Shown here one piece after another: positions 50,346-59,277 of a DNA stretch of 64,000 nucleotides. The stretch spans positions 124,001 through 188,000 of the forward strand of contig NZ_RZIS01000009.1 in NCBI RefSeq assembly GCF_005281835.1, read 5' to 3'. A program made the position numbers and the translations under genes. The DNA comes from Vibrio profundi. GTDB lineage: Bacteria; Pseudomonadota; Gammaproteobacteria; Enterobacterales; Vibrionaceae. Below the pieces are notes generated by a model, which ran no database searches, was not told the origin of the DNA, and saw only the letters and a program-made list of their open reading frames with translations. The first letter of the stretch is position 1. Each line of letters opens with the position of its first letter.

Positions 50346-50745
50346 TGGTATTTGGTTTGCGTACATCGCGAGTCTATTAACTCCTTTCACTTGTCTGATT
50401 TCCGGAGTTATCGCGATTGTTTACGCGGGTTACCGTCTAGATAAAAACGAAGATAGCGAAGTAGTGAATTCCCATTACTATGGGTTAATTCGTAGCTTCT
50501 TCTTATACTTAACCTTCTTTGTGGTCCTCATTGTAACGGTAGCGACTTCAAACGGATTACTAATCGGAGTTAACGACTATTGGTACAAGAGCTCTTTGAT
50601 TGACAGTATTGCTTACTTTATTCCTTACGTCGGGATGCTATTTGCTTTGATTGCCATCGCGATTTGGTTTGTACGTATGGTTCAAGGAATGAATCAGTTG
50701 AAAGCCAACCAACCGCATCAACCTTCTAAAGGCCCGAACTTGTAG
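50329..50745 (+). CDS. Small membrane protein, last gene of the formate dehydrogenase operon
   Basis: 138 aa with three hydrophobic helices (IASLLTPFTCLISGVIAIVYAG; FFLYLTFFVVLIVTVAT; VGMLFALIAIAIWFV). The pattern resembles DUF4870-type small membrane proteins of unknown function. It begins inside the end of fdhC (17-nt overlap) and is followed by the operon terminator, so it should be made with the complex and might assist its membrane assembly (inference). Confidence 0.75.
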   Translation: MNKHHNGIWFAYIASLLTPFTCLISGVIAIVYAGYRLDKNEDSEVVNSHYYGLIRSFFLYLTFFVVLIVTVATSNGLLIGVNDYWYKSSLIDSIAYFIPYVGMLFALIAIAIWFVRMVQGMNQLKANQPHQPSKGPNL

Positions 50746-50773
50746 AGTAATGCTGTTTTAACCTATTAAGACT

Positions 50774-50814
50774 AAGCCCCGTCATGTTGCGAACATAGAC
50801 GGGGCTTTCTTCTT
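50774..50814 (+). terminator. Terminator of the formate dehydrogenase operon
   Basis: Perfect 10-bp stem AAGCCCCGTC/GACGGGGCTT with a 14-nt loop, followed by a T-rich TCTTCTTT. Confidence 0.88.
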
Positions 50815-50889
50815 TGGTGCATATGCTTATATTTTAATAACCAATACCCATCAACGCTCAATAAACGTGCAAACCAATTCACCAGATCG

Positions 50890-50906
50890 TGCATCGCGAT
50901 GGTGCA
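50890..50906. promoter_or_regulatory. NtrC binding site upstream of amtB
   Basis: TGCATCGCGATGGTGCA closely fits the NtrC consensus TGCAC-N7-GTGCA. A half-site TGGTGCG follows at 50920-50926. Its centre is about 135 bp upstream of the amtB -24 element. Confidence 0.7.
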
Positions 50907-51030
50907 CATAGCTTCAATATGGTGCGCTGTATCAAGCTCCCTTTCCTAAATAGTATATCAACCCCAATAAAATCCATTTAAAAACAAAAACTTATAATTT
51001 ACATATCGCTGATTGATGATCCCTTTTTAT

Positions 51031-51046
51031 TGGAACGGTACTTGCT
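51031..51046 (+). promoter_or_regulatory. Sigma-54 promoter of amtB
   Basis: TGGAACGGTACTTGCT has GG-N10-GC spacing and a consensus -12 element. The predicted start is near 51057, about 92 nt before the ATG. It is consistent with nitrogen-limitation control. Confidence 0.82.
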
Positions 51047-51148
51047 CTGTCAGGTAACAGAATTATCAACTCACTAAATTGGTTCAACTAATTACATAAG
51101 CACAGTGAAAGTGCATAACGACCAATTCGCAACGGAGACTGCAATAAA

Positions 51149-52369
51149 ATGAGTGAAACGGTTACTCAAGTTCATAGCGCTGTACAAAGCCTAACCCAAA
51201 GTTCAGATACTCTATTTTTATTACTTGGCGCCATCATGGTATTTTTGATGCACGCAGGTTTTGCCTTTCTAGAAGTAGGGACAGTTCGTAAGAAAAACCA
51301 AGTGAATGCGTTAGTCAAAATCCTTGCCGATTTTGGTGTGTCTGGCATCGCGTACTTCTTCATAGGTTATTGGATCGCTTATGGCGGACATTTTTTCGCA
51401 GATGCTGAAACTTTGTCTCAGGCTAATGGCTATGAGTTAGTGAAGTTCTTCTTCCTGCTAACTTTTGCCGCTGCAATTCCAGCCATCGTTTCGGGGGGAA
51501 TTGCAGAGCGAGCGCGTTTTTATCCTATTCTCATCGCAACATTCTTTACCGTAGGGCTCGTTTACCCACTATTTGAAGGCATGATTTGGAATGGTAACTT
51601 TGGCTTACAAGATTGGTTTGAAACTAACTTTGGCTATGGCTTCCACGATTTCGCGGGCTCAGTTGTCGTACATGGAGTGGGTGGCTGGATAGCATTAGTT
51701 GCCGTATATTTCCTTGGGATGCGTAAAGGCCGTGTTCGCGCGGGCAAGCACACTAACTTTGCGCCTTCCAACATACCATTCTTAGCCCTTGGCGCGTGGA
51801 TCCTTTGTGTCGGTTGGTTTGGTTTTAATGTAATGTCCGCGCAAGCGGTAAACGGGATCAGCGGCCTAGTGGCGATGAACTCTTTACTTGCGATGATAGG
51901 CGGGATCTTGGCAGCTCTCATTGCGGGTAAGAATGACCCAGGGTTTATTCACAATGGACCGTTAGCTGGCCTAGTTGCAATATGTGCAGGATCGGACCTC
52001 ATGCATCCAATTGGCGCTCTCATCACAGGTGGAGTAGCTGGCGCGTTATTTGTTTATCTGTTTACCTACATGCAGAACAAAACCAAAATTGATGACGTAC
52101 TTGGTGTTTGGCCACTTCACGGCGTCTGTGGCGCTTGGGGTGGAATCGCCGCAGGTATCTTCGGCCAACAAGCACTTGGCGGGCTAGGTGGCGTTAGCTT
52201 AACTGTTCAAGTTTTAGGAACTATTGCAGGTATTGTCGTTGCTTTAGCTGGCGCTCTGTTGGTATACGGAATCTTAGACAAATTAACAGGGTTACGTCTA
52301 AGTGAAGAAGATGAGTTCAATGGTGCGGATTTAGCAATCCATAAGATTTCTTCAATCAACGAAGATTAA
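51149..52369 (+). CDS. amtB: Ammonium transporter
   Basis: 406-aa Amt-family channel, about eleven helices, conducting ammonium/ammonia. Conserved segments include FLEVGTVRKKNQVNALVKIL, GGIAERARFYPILI, HDFAGSVVVHGVGGW (pore histidine) and WPLHGVCGAWGGIAAGIFG (second pore histidine). No signal peptide is apparent, and no glnK/PII gene is adjacent, unlike the glnK-amtB pair of many proteobacteria. NtrC and sigma-54 sites upstream predict induction by nitrogen limitation. Confidence 0.95.
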   Translation: MSETVTQVHSAVQSLTQSSDTLFLLLGAIMVFLMHAGFAFLEVGTVRKKNQVNALVKILADFGVSGIAYFFIGYWIAYGGHFFADAETLSQANGYELVKFFFLLTFAAAIPAIVSGGIAERARFYPILIATFFTVGLVYPLFEGMIWNGNFGLQDWFETNFGYGFHDFAGSVVVHGVGGWIALVAVYFLGMRKGRVRAGKHTNFAPSNIPFLALGAWILCVGWFGFNVMSAQAVNGISGLVAMNSLLAMIGGILAALIAGKNDPGFIHNGPLAGLVAICAGSDLMHPIGALITGGVAGALFVYLFTYMQNKTKIDDVLGVWPLHGVCGAWGGIAAGIFGQQALGGLGGVSLTVQVLGTIAGIVVALAGALLVYGILDKLTGLRLSEEDEFNGADLAIHKISSINED

Positions 52370-52389
52370 CCTCGTTTCAAACATTATCG

Positions 52390-52411
52390 AGGCGGCTGAT
52401 GTCGCCTTTTT
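52390..52411 (+). terminator. Terminator after amtB
   Basis: Stem AGGCGGC/GTCGCCT (one G-T pair) with a TGAT loop and a following TTTTTC. Confidence 0.75.
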
Positions 52412-52556
52412 CTTTTCCATGCACTCTCTTAAACGCTTTAAATCACATATCTTTAATGATTCCATAAAGTTACGACTATAGTCTAAGCCCTAACGCTATT
52501 GTTGGTATTTCAACAATGCTAAGCTTATTTCTAGGCTAGTTAGATAAGGATGTTGT

Positions 52557-53291
52557 ATGAACTTCCCATATAGAAATATTGTCATTTTAACCGGAGCAGG
52601 GATTTCCGCTGAGTCAGGGATTCAAACATTCCGCGCTCAGGATGGTTTATGGGAAAACCATAAAATTGAAGATGTTGCGACACCTGAAGGCTTCGAGAGA
52701 AACCCTGATTTAGTGCAGGAGTTTTATAACCAACGCAGAGAAAAGCTTCAGCAAGAAAGCATACTCCCGAATGCAGCACATAAAGCGTTAGGAGAACTCG
52801 AGGCTAAGATCGATGGAAAAGTCACCATCATTACACAGAATATCGATAACTTGCATGAACGCGGTGGGAGTAACAACATTATCCACATGCATGGTGAATT
52901 GCTCAAAGCGCGTTGCAGCGAGTCAAATCAGGTTATAGAGCATAAAGGTAAAATCGAAACAGGCGAGCTATGCCATTGCTGCCAAATTCCGGCGCAAATG
53001 CGCCCACATATTGTCTGGTTTGGAGAAATGCCGCTGAGGATGGGGGATATCTATTCATCTCTTGAAGAAGCGGACCTGTTTGTATCTATCGGTACATCTG
53101 GCGTAGTGTATCCGGCTGCTGGGTTTGTTCATGATGCCAAAATGCATGGCGCTCATACTATTGAAATTAACTTAGAACCGAGTGCGGTAGAAAGTGAATT
53201 CGAAGAAAAGCGTTATGGTAAAGCCAGCATAGAAGTGCCTAGATTGGTTAATGAAATCCTAGGCGTGGAAACGGAATCAAAAAGCGCTTAA
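52557..53291 (+). CDS. cobB: NAD-dependent protein deacylase CobB (sirtuin)
   Basis: 244-aa class III/U sirtuin, removes acetyl and succinyl groups from lysines using NAD. Motifs: GAGISAESGI (13-22), TQNIDNLH, catalytic His112 in HMHGEL. Tyr57 and Arg60 (FYNQRR) are the residues that allow desuccinylation in E. coli CobB. The zinc region has Cys120 and a CHCC cluster (139-142). A single gene with its own terminator. Confidence 0.95.
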   Translation: MNFPYRNIVILTGAGISAESGIQTFRAQDGLWENHKIEDVATPEGFERNPDLVQEFYNQRREKLQQESILPNAAHKALGELEAKIDGKVTIITQNIDNLHERGGSNNIIHMHGELLKARCSESNQVIEHKGKIETGELCHCCQIPAQMRPHIVWFGEMPLRMGDIYSSLEEADLFVSIGTSGVVYPAAGFVHDAKMHGAHTIEINLEPSAVESEFEEKRYGKASIEVPRLVNEILGVETESKSA

Positions 53292-53299
53292 CTCAAATT

Positions 53300-53326
53300 A
53301 AAAAGACACCGAATTGGTGTCTTTTT
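53300..53326. terminator. Bidirectional terminator after cobB
   Basis: Perfect stem AAAAAGACACC/GGTGTCTTTTT with a 5-nt loop; T-rich on both strands, between convergent genes. Confidence 0.9.
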
Positions 53327-53343
53327 GTTTTTAAAGCTGGAAA

Positions 53344-54141
53344 TCAAGAGGTGCTGTGATGATTGTCAGTCTTCATCGATTTCTTCATTTCATACATTGC
53401 TTTGTCAGACTTATCTAATGCCTGATGGAAATTTTCACGCGACGTATGTTCGACTCCGTAAGAAAAAGAGATTTGCTCGCCATCGAGTAAATTTTTCACC
53501 TGAGCTATTAGTTCTTCAGCTCGCCCTTCATTAGCCGTAATCACAAACTCATCGCCACCGACTCGAAATGCCATTTCATTTCCAACGGTACACTGAGCCA
53601 AAACTTGTGAAAAACGAACTAACATTAAGTCGCCAACACTATGGCCTTTACGATCATTCACGAGTTTTAGGCCGTTCAAATCAAAGTAGATCAGATCAAA
53701 AGATTTTAACTTAATATCAGTGAGCTTCTTGCGGTTGTATAAGCCTGTAAGCTCGTCGATAGAGTTCTGCTCTCTAAGTTTGAGCGTAATTTCCGTTAGG
53801 CCGAAAGCGATAAGTAGGAAAGAGATCTGTAGTAAACCATCTTCTAAGAAGGTGTCGATGAACTCGTATTGGTCGGCAACTCTATCTAAGTAGGCTATCT
53901 CGGTGATGACGTCATAAGTTTTATTGAAGAGAAGCAGCCATGCTCCGTACTTCAATTTCTTATTACGGCCGATAGATTTCTTTGCCACTGTACAAATGTA
54001 TAAGACGATCACTAACGTGTTAGTTTCAAAGAAAAGGTCGTAGTTCGAATCTATATCGGTAATGGTGCTTACCCCAAGCATTATGAAAGATGCAAGGAGC
54101 ATGAATGTCACGATGATGAGCAGCGGGTGAGTGTGGGACAT
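53344..54141 (-). CDS. Membrane GGDEF diguanylate cyclase
   Basis: 265 aa. Several N-terminal hydrophobic segments (about residues 8-115) form a membrane sensor of unknown ligand; the GGDEF domain follows (LIYFDLNGLKLVNDRKGH; FRVGGDEFVI). The active-site loop is canonical GGDEF, so cyclase activity is expected. No RxxD I-site is found at the usual five residues upstream, so product inhibition may be absent. A single gene between two terminators. Confidence 0.88.
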   Translation of the reverse strand: MSHTHPLLIIVTFMLLASFIMLGVSTITDIDSNYDLFFETNTLVIVLYICTVAKKSIGRNKKLKYGAWLLLFNKTYDVITEIAYLDRVADQYEFIDTFLEDGLLQISFLLIAFGLTEITLKLREQNSIDELTGLYNRKKLTDIKLKSFDLIYFDLNGLKLVNDRKGHSVGDLMLVRFSQVLAQCTVGNEMAFRVGGDEFVITANEGRAEELIAQVKNLLDGEQISFSYGVEHTSRENFHQALDKSDKAMYEMKKSMKTDNHHSTS

Positions 54142-54198
54142 CTATATAGCGTACCAAATATTGTTTAAAAGGAAGCCTATATAAAGTGTAGATAAAAA

Positions 54199-54220
54199 TA
54201 AAGCGGCATGCGCCGCTTTA
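54199..54220. terminator. Terminator between potD paralog 1 and the GGDEF gene
   Basis: Perfect stem TAAAGCGGC/GCCGCTTTA with a 4-nt loop, AT-rich flanks. It lies 20-41 nt past the potD stop codon on the minus strand. Confidence 0.8.
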
Positions 54221-54239
54221 TTCATCAATCAAAAGTAAA

Positions 54240-55277
54240 TCAGTTGTTTACTTTAAGTTTTTGGAAGTACTCGTCATAAATGACGCTCGCTTCACCTACT
54301 TCATCTTGCCAAACACCGCTATCCATTACTGATTGAGGTGGGAAGATGTTTTTGTCGTTTGCAAATTCTTCAGGAAGTAGAGGGTATGCCGACTTAACTG
54401 GCGTTGGGTAACCAATCTCTAGAGCAATCTTAGCCGCATTTTCAGGACGCAATAAGAAATCAATCATCTTATGTGCTGCGTCTACGTTTTTAGCGCCTGA
54501 AGGGATCGCTAAGCTATCCATCCAGAAGATAGTGCCTTTTTCAGGCCAAATGATATCGATTGTCGCGCCTTCTTGACGAGCCATGTAAGCTGAGCCATTC
54601 CACAGCATGCCAAGAGACACTTCGCCCGCTAAATAAGGGTTAGCTGGGAAGTCAGAGTTAAATACCAACACGTTTGGCATTAGCTTTTTCAACTCTTCGT
54701 AAGCGGCTTTGATTTCGTCAGGGTTAGTCGTGTTAGGCGAGTAACCTAGCTTGCTCAGTGCAATGTGAAAAACTTCACGTGAGTCATCCATCATCATTAG
54801 CTGGCCTTCCCATTGTGTATCCCACAGGTCATCCCATGAAGATACTGATGAGCTATCTAGCATGTCAGAATTGATACCAATACCTGTTGCACCCCAAATG
54901 TAAGGAATCGAATAGCTGTTGCTTGGATCGAAAGCCTTATCTAGGTAATTAGGATCAAGATCTTCAAAGTGGCTAAGCTTCTCTTTATCTAGTTTTTGTA
55001 GCATCCCTTCTTTACGCATTTTAGAAACAAAATACGTAGAAGGAACCACTAGATCGTAACCTGAACCCTGAGTTTTAAGCTTGGCGTACATGCTTTCGTT
55101 GGATTCGTACGTCGAATAGATAACCTTAATGCCAGTTTCTTTAGAGAAATCTTCAAGAACTTCGTTAGGAATGTATTCAGACCAATTGTAAAAATACAAT
55201 TCTTGGTCAGCTGCGAAAGAGGGAGTTGAGATTAAAGTAGCAGCACACAATGCGCCGGTATACAGTGCTTTTTTCAT
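54240..55277 (-). CDS. potD: Polyamine-binding periplasmic protein PotD (paralog 1)
   Basis: 345 aa. After a signal peptide (ends near SFAAD) comes the PotD fold: LYFYNWSEYIPNEVLEDFSK, TYESNESMYAKL, YDLVVPSTYFVSKM and LLRPENAAKIALEIGYPTPV. It binds spermidine or putrescine for the PotABC importer. ATG 55277 has GGAAC upstream; an earlier in-frame ATG has none. It is closely similar to the gene just upstream and separated from it by a terminator-like hairpin, so it may be expressed separately. Confidence 0.9.
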   Translation of the reverse strand: MKKALYTGALCAATLISTPSFAADQELYFYNWSEYIPNEVLEDFSKETGIKVIYSTYESNESMYAKLKTQGSGYDLVVPSTYFVSKMRKEGMLQKLDKEKLSHFEDLDPNYLDKAFDPSNSYSIPYIWGATGIGINSDMLDSSSVSSWDDLWDTQWEGQLMMMDDSREVFHIALSKLGYSPNTTNPDEIKAAYEELKKLMPNVLVFNSDFPANPYLAGEVSLGMLWNGSAYMARQEGATIDIIWPEKGTIFWMDSLAIPSGAKNVDAAHKMIDFLLRPENAAKIALEIGYPTPVKSAYPLLPEEFANDKNIFPPQSVMDSGVWQDEVGEASVIYDEYFQKLKVNN

Positions 55278-55377
55278 TACTGTTCCGTTCATTTGTTTGG
55301 TTTGAAGCTGGGTAGCGAACCCAAAGTAAAACTGATTTATAAAAATTTGGTCCGGATTATATCAGCAGATAAATAAA

Positions 55378-55399
55378 ATAGGCAGCCTTAGCTGCCTAT
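55378..55399 (-). terminator. Terminator/attenuator between the two potD genes
   Basis: Perfect 9-bp stem ATAGGCAGC/GCTGCCTAT with a 4-nt loop; the minus strand continues TTTTATTTA. It lies 23 nt past the potD paralog 2 stop codon. Confidence 0.75.
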
Positions 55400-55421
55400 C
55401 AAGTCAAAAAGATTGCTGTAC

Positions 55422-56456
55422 TTATTGGCCAGCTTTCAATTTCATAAAGTACTCTTCGTACTTAACTGTTTTATCACCGACAGCTGATTGCCACTCAACG
55501 CGATCTAAATCTTCTTGCGAAGGGAACAGAGCAGGGCTGTCCTTGAATTTTTCGTTAGAAGCTTTAACAGCAGTTAGATAACCAGTATCGCGAGAAATTT
55601 GCTCTGCAATTTCAGGGCGAAGTAAGAAATCAATCATCTTATGTGCTGCTTCTACATTTTTGGCACCAGAGCTAATCGCAAAGTTATCTACCCAGCCAAT
55701 TCCGCCTTCTTTAGGGAAAACCAGTTTAATCGGTAAACCTTCGTTTTGAGCTGCAGCAGCAGAACCATTCCACAACATGCCGAGACCCACCTCGCCAGAC
55801 ATATATGGTGCACCTGGGTTGTCAGAATTGAAAACAAGTACGTTTGGCATTAGTTTTTGTAACTCGGCATATGCTTCGTCGATCTGCTTCTCATCTGTTG
55901 TGTTGCCCGAATAGCCTAACTTACGTAATGCGATGTGGAACACCTCACGAGTGTCATCCATCATCATTAGTTGGCCTTCTAGTTCAGGCTTCCACAAATC
56001 GGCCCAGCTCTGAAAGTCTTCTGGGTCATACATGTCGGTATTTACCGCTAGCCCAGTAATCGCAACAACGTGAGGGATAGAGTAGTCATTACTTGGGTCG
56101 TAAGCCTTATCTAAGTAATTTTCATCAAGATTATTGAAGTTGCTTAGCTTAGTCTTATCGATTTTTTGTAGCATGCCTTCATCGCGCATCTTCGAGACAA
56201 AATACGTCGATGGCACCACTAAGTCGTAGCCCTTGTTATGAGTTTTTAGCTTCGCGTATAAAGTTTCGTTCGACTCGTAAGTCGAATAGATAACCTTGAT
56301 ACCGGTTTCATCCGTAAACTGCTCTAGAAGCGAACTATTGATGTACGGCCCCCAGTTCATAAATACGAGTTCATTATTCTCGTCCGCTGACACTGCTCCT
56401 GAAAACATTGAAAGCGCACATGCACTACCAGCTAATAAAGTAGCCCATTTTTTCAT
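55422..56456 (-). CDS. potD: Polyamine-binding periplasmic protein PotD (paralog 2)
   Basis: 344 aa, same architecture as its neighbour: signal peptide (GAVSADEN), LVFMNWGPYINSSLLEQFTD, TYESNETLYAKL, DLVVPSTYFVSKMRDEGMLQ. Differences near the ligand site (NWGPYIN against NWSEYIP) suggest different polyamine preference. ATG 56456 has GGAG upstream; the longer frame to 56519 would run into a terminator hairpin. It is preceded by that hairpin rather than directly coupled to potC. Confidence 0.9.
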   Translation of the reverse strand: MKKWATLLAGSACALSMFSGAVSADENNELVFMNWGPYINSSLLEQFTDETGIKVIYSTYESNETLYAKLKTHNKGYDLVVPSTYFVSKMRDEGMLQKIDKTKLSNFNNLDENYLDKAYDPSNDYSIPHVVAITGLAVNTDMYDPEDFQSWADLWKPELEGQLMMMDDTREVFHIALRKLGYSGNTTDEKQIDEAYAELQKLMPNVLVFNSDNPGAPYMSGEVGLGMLWNGSAAAAQNEGLPIKLVFPKEGGIGWVDNFAISSGAKNVEAAHKMIDFLLRPEIAEQISRDTGYLTAVKASNEKFKDSPALFPSQEDLDRVEWQSAVGDKTVKYEEYFMKLKAGQ

Positions 56457-56504
56457 TGACGTTAGCTCCAAACTAAACGTTGCCATAAAGGCAGTAGATA
56501 GAAA

Positions 56505-56530
56505 AACAGAATGGAACATTCCATTCTGTT
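56505..56530 (-). terminator. Terminator/attenuator between potC and potD
   Basis: Perfect 12-bp inverted repeat AACAGAATGGAA/TTCCATTCTGTT with a 2-nt centre; the minus strand continues TTTTTC. It starts 21 nt past potC. Confidence 0.8.
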
Positions 56531-56550
56531 TATGTAATTCGATGCGAAGT

Positions 56551-57321
56551 CTACTTTATTTTGTCTCTTGCTAACAACTGCGAAGTGACAACAAGTACCA
56601 AAGAAACCACAAGCATGACAGTTGCGAGCGCGTTTACCTCTGGGGAAATACCGACTTTAACCATCGAATAAATCTTTAACGGTAGAATTTCGTATGTTGG
56701 CCCAGTAACAAATGAGCTAATAATTACGTCATCGAGCGACAAGGTAAAACTCAATAGCCAGCCAGCTGCGACCGCAGGCTTTGCTAGTGGAAGGATGATC
56801 TGTTTCAAAATCGTCCACTCGCTTGCACCTAAATCTTTGGCCGCTTCTAACATCTTCACATCAAAACCGTTGAGTCGGCTGTATACGGTTACCACAACAA
56901 ACGGTAAGCAAAACGTAATATGCGCGACCAATAACGTGAAGAAGCCAAGCTGTACACCCATGACTAAGAATAGGGCAAGTAACGAAATGGCCATTACAAT
57001 ATCTGGCGACATCATTACGATGAACAGCATGGTGTTAACTGCGCCTTTGCCTTTGAATTTGTAGCGAAATAAAGCCACTGCAGTCAGGCTGCCAATTAAG
57101 GTAGCAGCTGTCGCGGAAAATATCGCAACGTTCAGTGAATGCCACGCCGCTTGCATCAAGCTATCGTTATTAATGAGCGCATCATACCACTTAGTGGTAA
57201 AGCCACCCCATTTCATTCCAAACTTGTTGGAGTTAAAAGAGTTCGCTATCAAGACAATAATTGGCAAGTACAAAAACGCGTAAACTAAAGCCATGAAGCT
57301 AATTTTAACTGTACGGCCCAT
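56551..57321 (-). CDS. potC: Spermidine/putrescine permease PotC
   Basis: 256-aa, six-helix permease. The EAA loop (KMLEAAKDLGASEWTILKQI) contacts PotA. It typically starts with short cytoplasmic residues then VYAFLYLPIIVLIANSFNSN. Its ATG overlaps the potB stop by 1 nt. Confidence 0.95.
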   Translation of the reverse strand: MGRTVKISFMALVYAFLYLPIIVLIANSFNSNKFGMKWGGFTTKWYDALINNDSLMQAAWHSLNVAIFSATAATLIGSLTAVALFRYKFKGKGAVNTMLFIVMMSPDIVMAISLLALFLVMGVQLGFFTLLVAHITFCLPFVVVTVYSRLNGFDVKMLEAAKDLGASEWTILKQIILPLAKPAVAAGWLLSFTLSLDDVIISSFVTGPTYEILPLKIYSMVKVGISPEVNALATVMLVVSLVLVVTSQLLARDKIK

Positions 57322-58178
57322 TAGTCTAGCTCCACTTTTCTATTCATCAGCTTTCCAGCTCGGTAGTAGGCGTAAAGCATGATCGCCATTGCCATAGTAA
57401 GCGCTATGCTCGTTGCCGCGCCAAAAGGCCAATCTCTGGCGTTAAGCACTTGGCTCTTAATCACGTTACCAATCAGTAAGTTCTTCGCTCCACCTAATAG
57501 ATCAGCGATGTAGAACATACCAAGCGCCGGTAACAGCACTAATAAACAGCCCCCAATGATACCCGGCATAGTTAAAGGCAATACCACTTTAATCAGTGTT
57601 TGCAACTTGTTAGCACCTAAATCTTTAGCTGCTTCTAGATACGTATCGTCCAATTTTTCTATAGCCGAATACAAAGGCAAAATCATGAACGGTAGAAGGA
57701 TATACACTAAACCAATCATCACTGCTGTTTCGCTGTACATGATGCGTAAAGGCTTATCGATAATATCCAGCGCCAATAAGCTTTTATTTAAAACGCCTTG
57801 TGTACCTAGTACGATCTTCAAACCATAAGTGCGAATCAAAGAGTTCGTCCAAAATGGAACGATCACCAAAAACAGCATAATTGGACGCCATTTTTCAGGC
57901 ATTTTGGCAATGATGTAGGCAAATGGGTAACCAATCACTAAACACAGTAACGTCGCAACGATCGCCATGTAAAAAGAATGCCAAAGCACTTTTATGTACA
58001 GTGGATCCGCAAGGCGAATGTAGTTATCGAGAGTAAATGTCATCTCGATAAGATTGGCTTCATCACGAGTTAGGAAGCTTGTGCCAATAATCATCGCGTT
58101 AGGGATTAACACGAAGAGTGCTAGCCATCCGACAATTAACGTGATGATGGCTTTTTGCAGATTAAATGCTTTGCTCAT
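57321..58178 (-). CDS. potB: Spermidine/putrescine permease PotB
   Basis: 285-aa, six-helix permease, with an EAA loop (TYLEAAKDLGANKLQTLIKV). The N-terminal half contains LFVLIPNAMIIGTSFLTRDE. It overlaps potA by 17 nt and potC by 1 nt, so the three are translationally coupled. Confidence 0.95.
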   Translation of the reverse strand: MSKAFNLQKAIITLIVGWLALFVLIPNAMIIGTSFLTRDEANLIEMTFTLDNYIRLADPLYIKVLWHSFYMAIVATLLCLVIGYPFAYIIAKMPEKWRPIMLFLVIVPFWTNSLIRTYGLKIVLGTQGVLNKSLLALDIIDKPLRIMYSETAVMIGLVYILLPFMILPLYSAIEKLDDTYLEAAKDLGANKLQTLIKVVLPLTMPGIIGGCLLVLLPALGMFYIADLLGGAKNLLIGNVIKSQVLNARDWPFGAATSIALTMAMAIMLYAYYRAGKLMNRKVELD

Positions 58179-59277
58179 CTTTCAACACCACTTCCCAGCT
58201 TTCTACCCATGTAATCGCGACTTTTTGACCTAATGAGTGATCCACATCTGGATCGTCTTCATTAAAGAACTCGCTGACCATTACACGCATACCTGACTCT
58301 AACTCGACAACCGAATCCAAAGTCATACCTTTATAGGTACGCTCGACAACGTGACCGACAATGCCGCGTTGTTCTGATTCTTTAATTTCTTCAATACGTA
58401 GATCTTCTGGGCGAAGTAACACTTGAAGCTTTTCACCTTCGAAAATATCTTGATCGTGATAAACGACACTTTCGATACCTTCGATTGTTGCCGAAATCTT
58501 TTTGTCATCAATGCGTGACTTAACAGTGGCATCAAAGACGTTTATCTCGCCGATAAAGCGCGCAACAAAAAGATTTTTAGGTTCTTCATAGATCTCTTTC
58601 GGCGTTCCGTCTTGCTCAATAACACCATCGCGCATAACGATAATGCGGTCAGACATCGACAAGGCTTCTTCTTGATCGTGAGTAACGAAGATGAAAGTAA
58701 TACCAAGTTGTCTCTGCAGCTGTTTTAGCTCAATCTGCATCTGCTTACGAAGTTTGTAATCAAGTGCTGAAAGCGATTCATCAAGTAACAAGACTTTTGG
58801 TTTGTTAACTACTGCACGAGCAATAGCAATACGTTGCTGCTGTCCACCTGATAATTGGTGCGGCTTACGTTGGGCCATTTGTTCAAGGCGAACCATTTTA
58901 AGAGCTTCAATTACTCGAGGCTCTATTTCATTACTTGGTACCTTTTGCATTTTTAGACCAAAAGCAACGTTTTCAAATACGGTCATATGCGGGAAGAGCG
59001 CATAGCTTTGGAATACAGTATTGACGTGCCTATGTTCAGCAGGAGTTTGGGTTACGTTTTGATCTGCCAATAGTATTTCACCACTATCTGCGGTTTCAAA
59101 ACCTGCAATCATTCTAAGCACCGTGGTTTTACCGCAACCAGAAGGGCCTAATATAGTGAGAAACTCACCGTGATTTACATTTAAATCAAGATTGCCGATG
59201 ACTTCCTTACCATCGAAACTTTTACTAATACCAGTTAGCTCGACAACTGGTTTTCCTACTGATTGATTAGCGTTCAA
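58162..59277 (-). CDS. potA: Spermidine/putrescine ABC transporter ATPase PotA
   Basis: 371 aa. ABC domain with Walker A GPSGCGKTT, signature LSGGQQQR and Walker B VLLLDESLSALD (Glu followed by Ser, normal in PotA), then a C-terminal TOBE-like domain (VLLRPEDLRI). The start is TTG (59275-59277); no ATG or GTG lies near the family start, and GGTGGAG is 11 nt upstream. The weak start may limit ATPase levels relative to the other subunits. First gene of potABC. Confidence 0.93.
   Translation of the reverse strand: MNANQSVGKPVVELTGISKSFDGKEVIGNLDLNVNHGEFLTILGPSGCGKTTVLRMIAGFETADSGEILLADQNVTQTPAEHRHVNTVFQSYALFPHMTVFENVAFGLKMQKVPSNEIEPRVIEALKMVRLEQMAQRKPHQLSGGQQQRIAIARAVVNKPKVLLLDESLSALDYKLRKQMQIELKQLQRQLGITFIFVTHDQEEALSMSDRIIVMRDGVIEQDGTPKEIYEEPKNLFVARFIGEINVFDATVKSRIDDKKISATIEGIESVVYHDQDIFEGEKLQVLLRPEDLRIEEIKESEQRGIVGHVVERTYKGMTLDSVVELESGMRVMVSEFFNEDDPDVDHSLGQKVAITWVESWEVVLKDEQSI

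Larger units (their letters stand above)
50746..51148. other. 403-bp region between the fdh operon and amtB
   Basis: Holds the fdh terminator, then an NtrC-type site (50890-50906), a half-site (50920-50926) and a sigma-54 promoter (51031-51046) for amtB. No additional gene is seen. Confidence 0.6.
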
